Origin: Symbiobacterium sp.
GTDB taxonomy: Bacteria > Bacillota > Sulfobacillia > UBA995 > UBA9673
Assembly: GCA_020725405.1 (NCBI GenBank)
Contig: DYFB01000012.1
Span: forward strand, 1-50,411
DNA length: 50,411 nt
Direction of reading: 5' to 3'
Below the pieces are notes generated by a model. It was not told the DNA's origin and made no database searches. It saw nothing but the letters and a program-made list of their open reading frames with translations. Position numbers and translations under genes: made by a program. Below are positions 18,388 through 26,336 of this stretch, in pieces. The first letter of the stretch is position 1. Every line of letters starts with the position of its first letter.

Positions 18388-19053
18388 TTGACGGCCGCCG
18401 ACGCTGGGGGCCAGGACCGGGCAGGACGGCGGGTGACGACGTACTTCGAACGACCGGGGCCCGAGAACACCTCCGCCGTGGTCGAGGCCGCCCTGGCCAG
18501 GGCGGCCGAGATCGGCCTGGACGATATCGTGGTGGCCTCGAACACCGGGACCACGGCCCGGGCTCTCCTGGCCGGCCTGAGGGACGGAAGAGGCGGAGCC
18601 CGGCCGGCGAGGACCAACCTTGTGGTCGTGACCCACCACGTTGGTTTTCGCTCCCCCGGGGAAGACGAGATGGACCCGGCCGTCCGCGAGGAACTGGTCG
18701 GCGCCGGGGCCAGGCTCCTGACGACGACCCACCTCTTCGGCGGCGTCGAGCGGGCCGTGACCAACCAGTTCGGGGGGCTCTACCCGGGGGCCCTCGTGGC
18801 CTGGACGCTCCGGCTCTTCGGGGAAGGACTCAAGGTCGCCGTCGAGATCGCGGTCATGGCCCTCGACGCCGGGCTCGTCCCCTACGGGCGCGACATCCTG
18901 GCCATAGGCGGGTCGGGGCGCGGGGCCGACACGGCGGTGGTCGTCCGGCCCTCCCACGCCAAGACCTTCTTCGAGACCCGGGTGGTCGAGATTGTCTGCC
19001 GTCCACTCCCCGAACGACGGCCTGAGGGTTGGTCCGGCGGCCCGGCGGGCTAG
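18388..19053 (+). CDS. stand-alone pyruvate kinase C-terminal (alpha/beta) domain protein
   Basis: A 221-aa protein corresponding to the PK_C fold alone, without the catalytic barrel. Typical segments are visible: DDIVVASNTGTTARALL, VVVTHHVGFRSPGEDEMD, THLFGGVERAVTNQFGG, YPGALVAWTLRLFGEGLKV and ILAIGGSGRGADTAVVV. Free-standing members occur in archaea and anaerobic bacteria; a regulatory or small-molecule-binding role is usually assumed. TTG 18388 follows GGGGGTGG by 7 nt; a GTG at 18433 would fit the usual family N-terminus (TTYFERPGPENT) but lacks a good site. It ends with its stop overlapping that of the convergent phosphoesterase. Confidence 0.82.
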   Translation: MTAADAGGQDRAGRRVTTYFERPGPENTSAVVEAALARAAEIGLDDIVVASNTGTTARALLAGLRDGRGGARPARTNLVVVTHHVGFRSPGEDEMDPAVREELVGAGARLLTTTHLFGGVERAVTNQFGGLYPGALVAWTLRLFGEGLKVAVEIAVMALDAGLVPYGRDILAIGGSGRGADTAVVVRPSHAKTFFETRVVEIVCRPLPERRPEGWSGGPAG

Positions 19054-19763
19054 GGAAGTCGGCCGCTCTCCAGGATGCGGGCCAGCGCCGCGACGATGTC
19101 AGGGGCGAGGCCCGTCCCCTTCAGACGGCTGACCGTATCGGCGAGGTCGTGGGCGACCCTCTTGAGCTCCAGGCGGCCGTCGACCCAGACGGCGTAGGAG
19201 GCGCGCGGATCGCCGTCGCGCGGCTGCCCCACGCTCCCGGGGTTGGCGACCGTCCGGCGGCCGAGCTCCTTCACGTACGGGACGTGGGTGTGGCCGACAA
19301 GGATGACGTCTGGGTCGCCCGGCGCGACATTCATGGCCTCGACCCAGCTTTCGGGATCGTCCTCCGGGGAAGCATACTCAAAGAGATTGTCCCTCGGCGA
19401 GGCGTGGGTCGCGTAGAAGGTGAGCCCCCCTAAGGTGAAGGTCGCCTCGGTCGGCAGGCGACCGAGGAACTCGAGTTCGGCGGGGCTGAGGACCGAGCGG
19501 GTAAACGGCCGCGAGGCCACCGACAGGGCGCGGGTAGCCTCGGAGCAGGCGCAGTCCACCCCCCGTGCCACCGCGTTGTCGTGGTTCCCGCGGACCCAGA
19601 CGGGGTCGAGCTCCGTGAGTCTCCGCAGGCAGGCCGAGGGGTCGGGCCCGTAGTCGACGGCGTCACCGAGAAAGACGACCCGGTCGAAGGCTGGCTCCGC
19701 GGCCAGGACGGCGTCAAGGGCGGCCAGGTTGCCGTGAACGTCCGAGAGGATCAGGAGCTTCAT
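19050..19763 (-). CDS. YfcE/MJ0936-type metallophosphoesterase
   Basis: A 237-aa calcineurin-like phosphoesterase using two metal ions. The motif set is complete: LSDVHGN (Asp8, His10), FLGDAVDYGP, VRGNHDNAV, ATHASP and VGHTHVPY. Such proteins hydrolyse phosphodiesters; the true substrate is unknown. It has no signal peptide. It is a single gene, divergent from the cupin isomerase gene across a 122-bp gap, and its stop overlaps that of the convergent upstream gene in a shared CTAG. Confidence 0.9.
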   Translation of the reverse strand: MKLLILSDVHGNLAALDAVLAAEPAFDRVVFLGDAVDYGPDPSACLRRLTELDPVWVRGNHDNAVARGVDCACSEATRALSVASRPFTRSVLSPAELEFLGRLPTEATFTLGGLTFYATHASPRDNLFEYASPEDDPESWVEAMNVAPGDPDVILVGHTHVPYVKELGRRTVANPGSVGQPRDGDPRASYAVWVDGRLELKRVAHDLADTVSRLKGTGLAPDIVAALARILESGRLP

Positions 19764-19885
19764 GGCCGCATACTTAGGCGGCCCCAGGGACTATCCTGCT
19801 TCTGGAGGCCGGGTCGCCGCCGGGAGCTGACGGTTCCCGGCCGGGGCCTGACCGGGCGCCGGCTCAGGGAAGGGGGAGGGTATCC

Positions 19886-20920
19886 GTGTCACTGGACAGA
19901 GAACAGGGCGGCGACTCGGGGTTTCCCCCGGCGGCGGCGGCGAGGGACTTCGACCTCGCCCGGAGCTCCGGTCTTCCGCTCGCGGTCGACCGGTCGGGCC
20001 GGGTGGATTTCCTGGAGGGTCTGCCGAGAGTGGAGCCCCAGCCAAGGACCCTCGACCAGATGCGATCGGTGCTGTACAACCAGACGGCGACCGGGCCGAC
20101 CGTCCTCTACTACATGTACCGCGGACTCGGCTGGCCCGAGGACCGCGAGCGCATCAGCGGCTACGACCTCCGCTACGACCTGACCGTCCTCGTCCCGGGG
20201 CTCGTCGGCGGAGAATACGTCAAGACGGCCGGTCACTATCACCCACCGGTCGGCCAGTCAGACGCGGGAGCGGCCCGGTCGGGCGCGGAAAGGGCTCCGG
20301 CGGGCGCGGAAAGGGCCCCGTCGGGCGCGGGGAGGGCCCCGGCGGGCGCGGGGAGGGCTCCGGCGGGCGCGGGGAGGGCTCCGGCGGGCGCGGAGGTGAG
20401 CGGCAGTGGAGCGGGGGTGACCCGCTGCGGCGACGGGGACGGCGGCGCGGAAGGCCTCCTGACCTACCCCGAGCTCTACCAGGTCCTCTCCGGCCGGGCC
20501 CACTACCTCCTGCAAAAACCGGCCGCGGGAGGGCCGGCCGGGGCCATTGAGGACGCGGTCATCGTCGAAGCCGGACCGGGCGACGCCCTCTACGTGCCCC
20601 CGGGCTACGGGCATGTCACCATCAACCCCGGTCCGGATCCCCTGGTCATGGTCAACGTGGTCTACGCCGGCTTCACCTCCGTGTACGGACCCTACCGCGA
20701 GAGGCACGGGGCCGTTTACTACGAAATAGAGGAGAACGGTCAGGGCTACTTCGTCCCCAACGACCATTATCCGGACCCGCCTGAGCCGCGGCTCGGCCGG
20801 CCGACCGATCTCGGGGTTCTGGGACTCCGGGCGGGCGAACCTCTCTACGCCCAGCTGGTGGCCCGGCCCCGGGCCTTCGCCTTCCTCTCCCGGCCGCCCG
20901 GGGACGGTCCTATCCCCTGA
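19886..20920 (+). CDS. cupin-type glucose-6-phosphate isomerase
   Basis: A 344-aa metal-dependent cupin isomerase (archaeal PgiA type) interconverting glucose-6-P and fructose-6-P. The conserved RYDLTVLVPGLVGGEYVKT, the metal motif AGHYHP, TYPELYQVLSG and VPPGYGHVTINPG are present. An insert between GHYHP and PELYQVLSG (about 128-185) is made of seven-residue GAGRAPA-type repeats encoded by 21-bp DNA units. GTG 19886 follows AAGGGGGAGGG. The kinase/TudS fusion gene follows after 45 nt, perhaps in the same transcript. Alternative: a related cupin isomerase with another sugar-phosphate substrate. Confidence 0.85.
   Translation: MSLDREQGGDSGFPPAAAARDFDLARSSGLPLAVDRSGRVDFLEGLPRVEPQPRTLDQMRSVLYNQTATGPTVLYYMYRGLGWPEDRERISGYDLRYDLTVLVPGLVGGEYVKTAGHYHPPVGQSDAGAARSGAERAPAGAERAPSGAGRAPAGAGRAPAGAGRAPAGAEVSGSGAGVTRCGDGDGGAEGLLTYPELYQVLSGRAHYLLQKPAAGGPAGAIEDAVIVEAGPGDALYVPPGYGHVTINPGPDPLVMVNVVYAGFTSVYGPYRERHGAVYYEIEENGQGYFVPNDHYPDPPEPRLGRPTDLGVLGLRAGEPLYAQLVARPRAFAFLSRPPGDGPIP
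20281..20396 (+). repeat. 21-bp in-frame tandem repeat (5 full units and a partial)
   Basis: Units of 21 bp begin with GGGCGCGG at 20281, 20302, 20323, 20344 and 20365, with a partial copy from 20386. They differ at a few positions only and encode seven-residue repeats (GAERAPA / GAGRAPA) inside the cupin isomerase. The near-identity of the last two full units suggests recent expansion by slippage. Confidence 0.9.
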
Positions 20921-20965
20921 CCCGGGCCGGACCTCCGGCCCGTCAGCGAAGGGACGGGCATTCCA

Positions 20966-22432
20966 ATGAAGGTGCCGGCGGGGAAACGCGTGGTCGTGGT
21001 CGGCGAGGTCATGCTCGATGTCCTCTGCCTCTCCCCGGGCCCCGCCCTTACGGAGGGCGGCCTCTACGTCAGGGCCGGAGGCAGCGCCGTCCTTACCGCC
21101 CTGGCTCTGGCCGCCGCCGGTCGGCCGGTCGCCCTTGTCGGACGGGTCGGAAGCGACGCCAACGGGGCATGGATCGGCGACCTCCTGCGGTCCGCGGGGG
21201 TAACCCTCACCGTCCCGCCGTCGCGCACCCTGGCAACGGGCTACGTCATCCTTCACCGTCGGCGCGGGGTGGACAGGGTCGTCTACGTCGAGCGGGGCGC
21301 GAATCGGGACCTCGGTCCGGAAGACGCCGGAGAACAGACCCTTGACGGGGCCGGCTGGCTTCACGTCTCGGGCTACTCGCTCATCGAGCCCGGCCCGGCC
21401 GCGGTCGCGAGGAGTCTCGCCGGTCTCGCCCGCCGGCGCGGCCTCCGGGTGTCTCTCGACCCGGGCGTCCCCCGGGCCTTCGGACGCCTCGGCCCGGAAG
21501 AGCTCGGGCGGACCCTCTCCCTGGGTCTCGAGGCGGACCCGGGCAGGGCGCAGGGCCCGGCCGGGCCAGCCGGGCCAGCCGGGCCGGCCGCCCCGGTTCC
21601 TCCCGCAGGGCCGGACGGTCCGGACCTCCTTCTCCCCTCGGCAGCCATGGTCCAGTGCCTGAGAGGGGCGAGGACTGCGGCCGGCGAGGTCGTCGTCAAG
21701 GACGGCGAAAGCGGGGCCTGGGTCGCGGGCGAGCACGTCGCCCTCGAGCCCGGCCTGGTCCGGCCGGGGGCCGACCTGAGCGGGGCCGGGGACGTCTTCA
21801 ACGCGGCCCTCATCGACGCGGTCATGGCCGGCTCCGACCTCGCTGACGCGGCCCGGCGCGGCAACGACGCTGCGGCGGTCTTCGTCGCCGGCGGCCTGGC
21901 TGGCTCCTCGGCCCCGGGAAGAGGCTGGATCAGGGTGCGGACCCAGGAGCCTCCGGTGCTCATCAGCGCCTGTCTCGCCGGTGTGGCCTCGGCCTACGAC
22001 GGCCGGCACCGGATCGGGCCGGTCGCCGCCGCGAGCCCCCCCGACGAGGTCCTCCATCTTCCGGTCTGCCCCGAGCAGGCCGGCGGGCTCTCCACCCCTC
22101 GGAGCCCGGCCGAAATCCGGGGAGGGGACGGAGACGCCGTCATCCGAGGAGCGGCGGCGGTCATCGACCGCGACGGCCGTGACCTGACCTCGGCCTTCAT
22201 CCGCGGTGCCCGGCGTGCCGTCGACCTGGCCAGGGCGGTCGGGGCGGTGCGGGCTGTCCTCAAGGACGAGAGCCCGTCGTGCGGGACGACCCTCATCCAC
22301 GACGGGACCTTCAGCGGCCGTCTCACGGCCGGGCGGGGCGTCGCGGCCGCGGCCCTCGCCCGTCTCGGGCTCGACGTCCTTCCGGCTTCCCTCGCGGGCG
22401 AGGACCCGGGGCGGACCCCGGCAGGTGAGTAG
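20966..22432 (+). CDS. PfkB-family carbohydrate kinase fused to a DUF523/TudS domain
   Basis: A 488-aa two-domain protein. Residues 1-about 325 are a ribokinase/PfkB kinase: VVVVGEVMLDVLC at the N-terminus, GGSAVLTALALAAAG for substrate binding, and LSGAGDVFNAAL with catalytic Asp276. A collagen-like GPAGPAGPAG linker lies at about 196-206. From about 329 the sequence is a complete DUF523 domain: LISACLAG, LPVCPEQAGGLSTPR, SAFIRGARRAV, LKDESPSCGT. Cys336, Cys368 and Cys439 match the three cysteines that hold a 4Fe-4S cluster in thiouracil desulfurase TudS. The sugar or nucleoside substrate is not known. Start ATG 20966 has an AAGGGACGGG site. Confidence 0.85.
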   Translation: MKVPAGKRVVVVGEVMLDVLCLSPGPALTEGGLYVRAGGSAVLTALALAAAGRPVALVGRVGSDANGAWIGDLLRSAGVTLTVPPSRTLATGYVILHRRRGVDRVVYVERGANRDLGPEDAGEQTLDGAGWLHVSGYSLIEPGPAAVARSLAGLARRRGLRVSLDPGVPRAFGRLGPEELGRTLSLGLEADPGRAQGPAGPAGPAGPAAPVPPAGPDGPDLLLPSAAMVQCLRGARTAAGEVVVKDGESGAWVAGEHVALEPGLVRPGADLSGAGDVFNAALIDAVMAGSDLADAARRGNDAAAVFVAGGLAGSSAPGRGWIRVRTQEPPVLISACLAGVASAYDGRHRIGPVAAASPPDEVLHLPVCPEQAGGLSTPRSPAEIRGGDGDAVIRGAAAVIDRDGRDLTSAFIRGARRAVDLARAVGAVRAVLKDESPSCGTTLIHDGTFSGRLTAGRGVAAAALARLGLDVLPASLAGEDPGRTPAGE

Positions 22433-22460
22433 CGCTCGCGACGGCGGGCATGCTTAGAGC

Positions 22461-22766
22461 ATGGACGCTCGAGACATCGCCCTCACGTGGGTTCTGGCCG
22501 TGCTCCTCACCGGGGTCGTCGCCGGGGTCTTCCTCATCCGGCGGGCCGCGGCCTTCCGGCCCGCGCCTAGGGGCCGTCTCGGAACAGAGGAGCGCTTCGC
22601 CGAAGCCCTCGAGGACATGCGCCTGAGCGGTGTGGCCGACCCGGACGATCTCTCGGCCCAGACCGGAGCCGCCCGCGAGACGGGCCTGCCCCCTCCGCAC
22701 CTCAAGGGGAGACCTCAGACGCCGGCCGACATGGAGCGTCGCCGCGGGCCTAGGTCCGGACGATGA
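22461..22766 (+). CDS. 101-aa single-pass membrane protein, hypothetical
   Basis: One strong membrane segment (TWVLAVLLTGVVAGVFLI, about 9-26) is followed by a basic stop-transfer cluster and a charged, Pro/Arg-rich cytoplasmic tail. No family recognised. The ribosome binding site is weak. It starts 28 nt after the kinase fusion gene and its 3' end overlaps the convergent GHMP kinase gene by 17 nt. Confidence 0.5.
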   Translation: MDARDIALTWVLAVLLTGVVAGVFLIRRAAAFRPAPRGRLGTEERFAEALEDMRLSGVADPDDLSAQTGAARETGLPPPHLKGRPQTPADMERRRGPRSGR

Positions 22767-23754
22767 GGCCCTCTGCGTCGAAGTCGAAACCGAGGACCTC
22801 GGCCCCGGCCTCACGGAGGGCCTGAGTGACCTCTTCCCGCCGCCCCTCGCCGGCCACGGTGACCATGCAGCCGCCGCCGCCCGCGCCGCAGACCTTCGAG
22901 GCCACGGCCCCAGCCTTCGAGGCGGCGACCATCGCCCTCTCCACGGCCGGGGTGCTGACGCCGCCGGCCAGGCCGCGGCGGTCCTCCCACTCCCGGGCCA
23001 GGAGGAGGCCGAGCGCCCCCACGTCCTCCGCCAGCCAGGCTTCGCGCAGTTCCAGGGCTGTCCGGCGAATGCGCTGGAGCCGGTCGCGGGCGTCGCCCCG
23101 CCCCTCGACGCAGGCCTTCACCATCTCCCAGTTGGTCCTGGCCGACATCCGGGACTGACCGGTGAAGGATAGGATCAGGACTTCACGCAGGGCGTCGGCG
23201 AACCGCTCGCCGAGAGGCAGCTCTTCCACACGGTTGCGACCGGCTTCGAACCAGATGGCGCTGGCCCCCCCACTTACGGCGGCGTAGTAGTCCTGCTTCC
23301 CGGTCGGGGCGTTGATGGTCTGGACCTCGAGATCGGCCGCCAGGTTCACGAGCTCGGAGGTGCTCGGGGCCTGTCCGGCGAGCTTCTCCAGGCCGGCCAG
23401 GACGGCGACGAGGAGGCTCGAGGAGGCCCCGAGCCCCGACCCCTTGGGGGCCCGGTTGCGGGTGACGACCGTCAGGCCCGGGTCAGGAGCGAAGTGCCGG
23501 ACGGCGCGGGCCACGAGACCGAGGGGGCCGTTGACGTCGAGCTCCTCGAGGGAGTCGGCCCGCTCCTCCAGGCCCGTGTCCTCCGACACGAGGCGGTAGC
23601 CCTTTCCCCCTCCGGGACTGAGCCAGGCCTCACTGTAGAGGGTCACGGCCACGTTGACGGTCAGACCGTAGCCCAGAAGGAGGTAGAGGGGCCAGATGTC
23701 GAGCGTGCCTCCGGCCAGGTCGATGCGGGCCGGCGCGCGGGTCCAGATGGGCAC
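22750..23754 (-). CDS. GHMP family sugar kinase
   Basis: A 334-aa GHMP kinase (galactokinase, homoserine, mevalonate, phosphomevalonate superfamily), closest in style to HddA/sugar kinases. Motif 1 is RAPARIDLAGG, motif 2 the phosphate loop PKGSGLGASSSLL (103-115), motif 3 SKVCGAGGGGCM near the C-terminus. TINAPTGKQDYYAAVSGG supplies the substrate-side Asp. The sugar substrate cannot be read. It is divergent from feoB and convergent with the small membrane protein; no lipopolysaccharide genes adjoin it. Confidence 0.88.
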   Translation of the reverse strand: MPIWTRAPARIDLAGGTLDIWPLYLLLGYGLTVNVAVTLYSEAWLSPGGGKGYRLVSEDTGLEERADSLEELDVNGPLGLVARAVRHFAPDPGLTVVTRNRAPKGSGLGASSSLLVAVLAGLEKLAGQAPSTSELVNLAADLEVQTINAPTGKQDYYAAVSGGASAIWFEAGRNRVEELPLGERFADALREVLILSFTGQSRMSARTNWEMVKACVEGRGDARDRLQRIRRTALELREAWLAEDVGALGLLLAREWEDRRGLAGGVSTPAVERAMVAASKAGAVASKVCGAGGGGCMVTVAGEGRREEVTQALREAGAEVLGFDFDAEGLIVRT

Positions 23755-23811
23755 GATAATCCTCCCGCGGACAAGGTGGGTTCTCGGCTGAGCCTTGTCT
23801 TTCTCTTCGAG

Positions 23812-23879
23812 GCCGCCCCGGTGTTCCCTTCGGGCTCGGGACCTGCGCCGCCCCGGTGTTCCCTTCGGGCTCGGGACCT
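23812..23879. repeat. 33-bp direct repeat in the GHMP-kinase/feoB intergenic region
   Basis: A 33-bp sequence starting GCCGCCCCGGTGTTCCCTTC and ending CTCGGGACCT occurs at 23812-23844 and again at 23847-23879, identical and only 2 nt apart. Each copy contains CCCTTCGGG, a small hairpin. The 191-bp gap between divergent genes holds these repeats and no clear promoter or Fur-like box. Confidence 0.85.
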
Positions 23880-23945
23880 ACACCGACCCCGGCGCAAATA
23901 CCCATAGTCCGGAGCGCCGACCCCGCGCAGGGGAGGGGGAGTCGG

Positions 23946-25916
23946 ATGCCGCACGTCGCCGGGCCGGCCCGACCGGCCGCCGTTCGGGTCGCCATCGTCG
24001 GCTGCCCGAACGTCGGCAAGAGCGTTCTCTTCGGACGCCTCACCGGGCGGTACGTTTCGGTTTCCAACTACCCCGGCACGACGGTGGAGGTCGCCCGGGG
24101 TCTCAGGCGCTGGGGAGGGCGCACCTTCGAGGTCGCGGACACTCCCGGGCTCTACTCCCTGGCCTGCCTCACCGAGGAGGAGCGGGCCGCGCGGCGTCTC
24201 CTCATGGACGAGGTCCCCGACTGGGTCGTCCACGTCGTCGACGCCAAGAACCTCGACCGGATGCTCCCCCTCACCTTCTCGCTGGTCGAAGCCGGTTTCA
24301 GGGTCATGGTCGTCGTGAACATGCTCGACGAGGCCCGGGCCGCCGGACTCGAGGTGGACGTGGACCTGCTCGCCGATCGCCTCGGGCTTCCGGTAGTCGG
24401 GGCGTCGCTGGTCCGAGGGGAAGGAGAAGCCGGAGTGAGGGAGGTCCTGGCCGGCGGCGGCGCCCGCCCGCCCGGGCCGCCTCTCGTCCCGGACTACGAC
24501 CGGGCCACCGAGCCGGTCGCCGCGGCTCTCGAGGCGCTGCTCCGGGGGTGGTACGGCCTGTCGCCGCGGTCCGTGGCTCTCCTCTGCCTCCAGGGAGACC
24601 CCGAGATGATCGAGTTGGTGCGCCGGGAGGAAGGACCCCGGTGGCCGGAGATACGCCGGCTCATCGAAGAAGCCGGAAGAGGTCCGCGCCCGGTGAGGTA
24701 CCGCATCCCGCTGGCCGCCCACGCGCTGGCCCGGTCGGTGGCCGCGGCCGGCGTGCGCCGGATCGCCCCGCCGCAGCCGTCAGCCGGGCAGCTCCTCGGG
24801 GACCTGCTGCTGCGGCCGCTCGTCGGTCTTCCGGTCCTGGCCCTCGTCGTCTACTTCGGTCTCTACCGCTTCGTCGGCGGTTTCGGGGCGGGGACCCTCG
24901 TCGAAACACTGGACCGGGTTCTCTTCCTGGACCTCCTCAACCCGTGGCTCGACCGCACCGTGGACGGGTTGATCCGGAGCGAGGTGTGGCGGGACCTCCT
25001 GGTCCACGAGTACGGAATCCTGACCCTCGGCCTGAGGTACGCGGTGGCCATCGTCCTCCCGGTGGTCGGGACTTTCTTTGTCGTCTTCGCCCTGCTCGAG
25101 GATTCCGGCTACCTCCCGCGCCTGGCGCTTCTTGTCGATCGCCTGCTCAAGCCCCTCGGGCTCAGCGGGCGGGCTCTCATTCCCCTGGCCCTGGGATTGG
25201 GCTGCGGGACGATGGCCACTCTCGTCACCCGGACTCTGGAAACCCGGCGCGAGCGGGTGCTGGCGACCTTCCTGCTCGCCCTCGGGATCCCCTGCTCGGC
25301 CCAGCTCGGAGTGGTCATGGGCGTCCTGGCCGGCCGTCCCCTGGCCCTGGCCGCCTGGGGCGCGGCGGTGACCGTCGTCTTCACCGCCGCCGGGACGCTC
25401 GCCGCCCGGATCGTCCCCGGCCGGGCGGCCCCCTTCTTCCTCGAGGTCCCGCCCCTCCGCCCGCCCCGCCCGGTGAACATCTGGCGGAAGACCACGGCCA
25501 GAATGGTCTGGTACTTCCGGGAGGTTCTGCCTGTCTTCCTCGCGGCCAGCATCGCCATCTGGCTCGGACGCCTGACCGGGCTGTTCCCCGTGATCCTCTC
25601 GGGCCTGGGGAGGGTCTGCTCGTGGCTCGGCCTGCCGGCCGAGGTCTCCGTGGTTTTCCTCTTCGGGTTCCTGCGGCGGGACTACGGCGCGGCCGGGCTC
25701 TACGACCTCGCTCCCGGACTCTCGACCTCCGCCCTCATCGTGGCGTCCGTCACCCTGACCCTCTTCGTTCCTTGTCTAGCCCAGACGGTCCTCATGGTCC
25801 GGGAGCGGGGGCTCCCGGCGGCCGTGGCGATTCTGACCGCGGTCTTCCCGACGGCCCTGGCCGCCGGCTGGTTCGTCAGCCGCGTCCTGGCTATGGCCGG
25901 AGCGGCGGGCTGGTAA
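23946..25916 (+). CDS. feoB: ferrous iron transporter FeoB
   Basis: A 656-aa GTPase-coupled ferrous iron permease. The G domain has G1 GCPNVGKS (19-26), G2 NYPGTTVE, G3 ADTPGLYSL and G4 NMLDEA. The membrane domain starts near residue 280 with LLLRPLVGLPVLALVVYFGL and contains gate segments LALGLGCGTMATLVTRTLET and FLLALGIPCSAQLGVVMG, then FGFLRRDYGAAGLYDL. ATG 23946 follows GGGGAGGGGGA; the frame opens further upstream inside the 33-bp repeats. feoA follows instead of preceding it. G1 reads NVGKS rather than the more usual NSGKT. Confidence 0.94.
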   Translation: MPHVAGPARPAAVRVAIVGCPNVGKSVLFGRLTGRYVSVSNYPGTTVEVARGLRRWGGRTFEVADTPGLYSLACLTEEERAARRLLMDEVPDWVVHVVDAKNLDRMLPLTFSLVEAGFRVMVVVNMLDEARAAGLEVDVDLLADRLGLPVVGASLVRGEGEAGVREVLAGGGARPPGPPLVPDYDRATEPVAAALEALLRGWYGLSPRSVALLCLQGDPEMIELVRREEGPRWPEIRRLIEEAGRGPRPVRYRIPLAAHALARSVAAAGVRRIAPPQPSAGQLLGDLLLRPLVGLPVLALVVYFGLYRFVGGFGAGTLVETLDRVLFLDLLNPWLDRTVDGLIRSEVWRDLLVHEYGILTLGLRYAVAIVLPVVGTFFVVFALLEDSGYLPRLALLVDRLLKPLGLSGRALIPLALGLGCGTMATLVTRTLETRRERVLATFLLALGIPCSAQLGVVMGVLAGRPLALAAWGAAVTVVFTAAGTLAARIVPGRAAPFFLEVPPLRPPRPVNIWRKTTARMVWYFREVLPVFLAASIAIWLGRLTGLFPVILSGLGRVCSWLGLPAEVSVVFLFGFLRRDYGAAGLYDLAPGLSTSALIVASVTLTLFVPCLAQTVLMVRERGLPAAVAILTAVFPTALAAGWFVSRVLAMAGAAGW

Positions 25917-25952
25917 GGCCGTCCGGAGGGGCGGGAGACGAAGGGAGAGCCG

Positions 25953-26264
25953 ATGCCGATGCGAGGCCGGGTCGTGACCACGCTTGCCGCGATGCGCCCG
26001 GGGGAGACGGGCGAAATCGTAGCGGTCGAAAGCCCGGACCAGGCCGGCTGCCGGCGTCTTTTCGCCCTGGGGCTGGTTCCGGGAGCGGTCGTGGCCCTGG
26101 TGCAGGCCTTCCCCTCGTTCGTCTTCACGGTGGGCCGGACGACGGTCGCCGTCGACGCCGAAACAGCCCGGATCATAAAGGTCCTCCTTCTTTCTCGGCC
26201 CCGCTCCCCTCGACCCGGCTTTCGCCAGACGTCCTCCCCGCGCCCGCGGTCCAGGGAAACCTAG
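25953..26264 (+). CDS. feoA: FeoA domain protein
   Basis: A 103-aa SH3-like FeoA protein, the small cytoplasmic partner of FeoB. Typical segments: LAAMRPGETGEIVAVE, LFALGLVPGAVVALVQ and TVAVDAETARIIKV (ending about residue 80). The last 20-25 residues are an Arg/Pro/Ser tail not found in most FeoA proteins. It lies 36 nt after feoB with GGGAGACGAAGGGAGAG before the ATG. Confidence 0.9.
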   Translation: MPMRGRVVTTLAAMRPGETGEIVAVESPDQAGCRRLFALGLVPGAVVALVQAFPSFVFTVGRTTVAVDAETARIIKVLLLSRPRSPRPGFRQTSSPRPRSRET

Positions 26265-26336
26265 TCCGGGGCGCTCGGGGGCGCTCGCGGGCGGGGCTGC
26301 CGGAGCCCACCCGCCGGAAGGAACGGGGACTCGGCC

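Noticed and set aside
20281-20396. CRISPR-like repeats
   Set aside because: The 21-bp units have no spacers, lie in frame inside a gene and encode a peptide repeat. No cas genes are present.
18388-23754. Genomic island or prophage
   Set aside because: Gene packing, base composition and start signals match the rest of the window, and no integrase, transposase, phage gene or attachment repeat is present.
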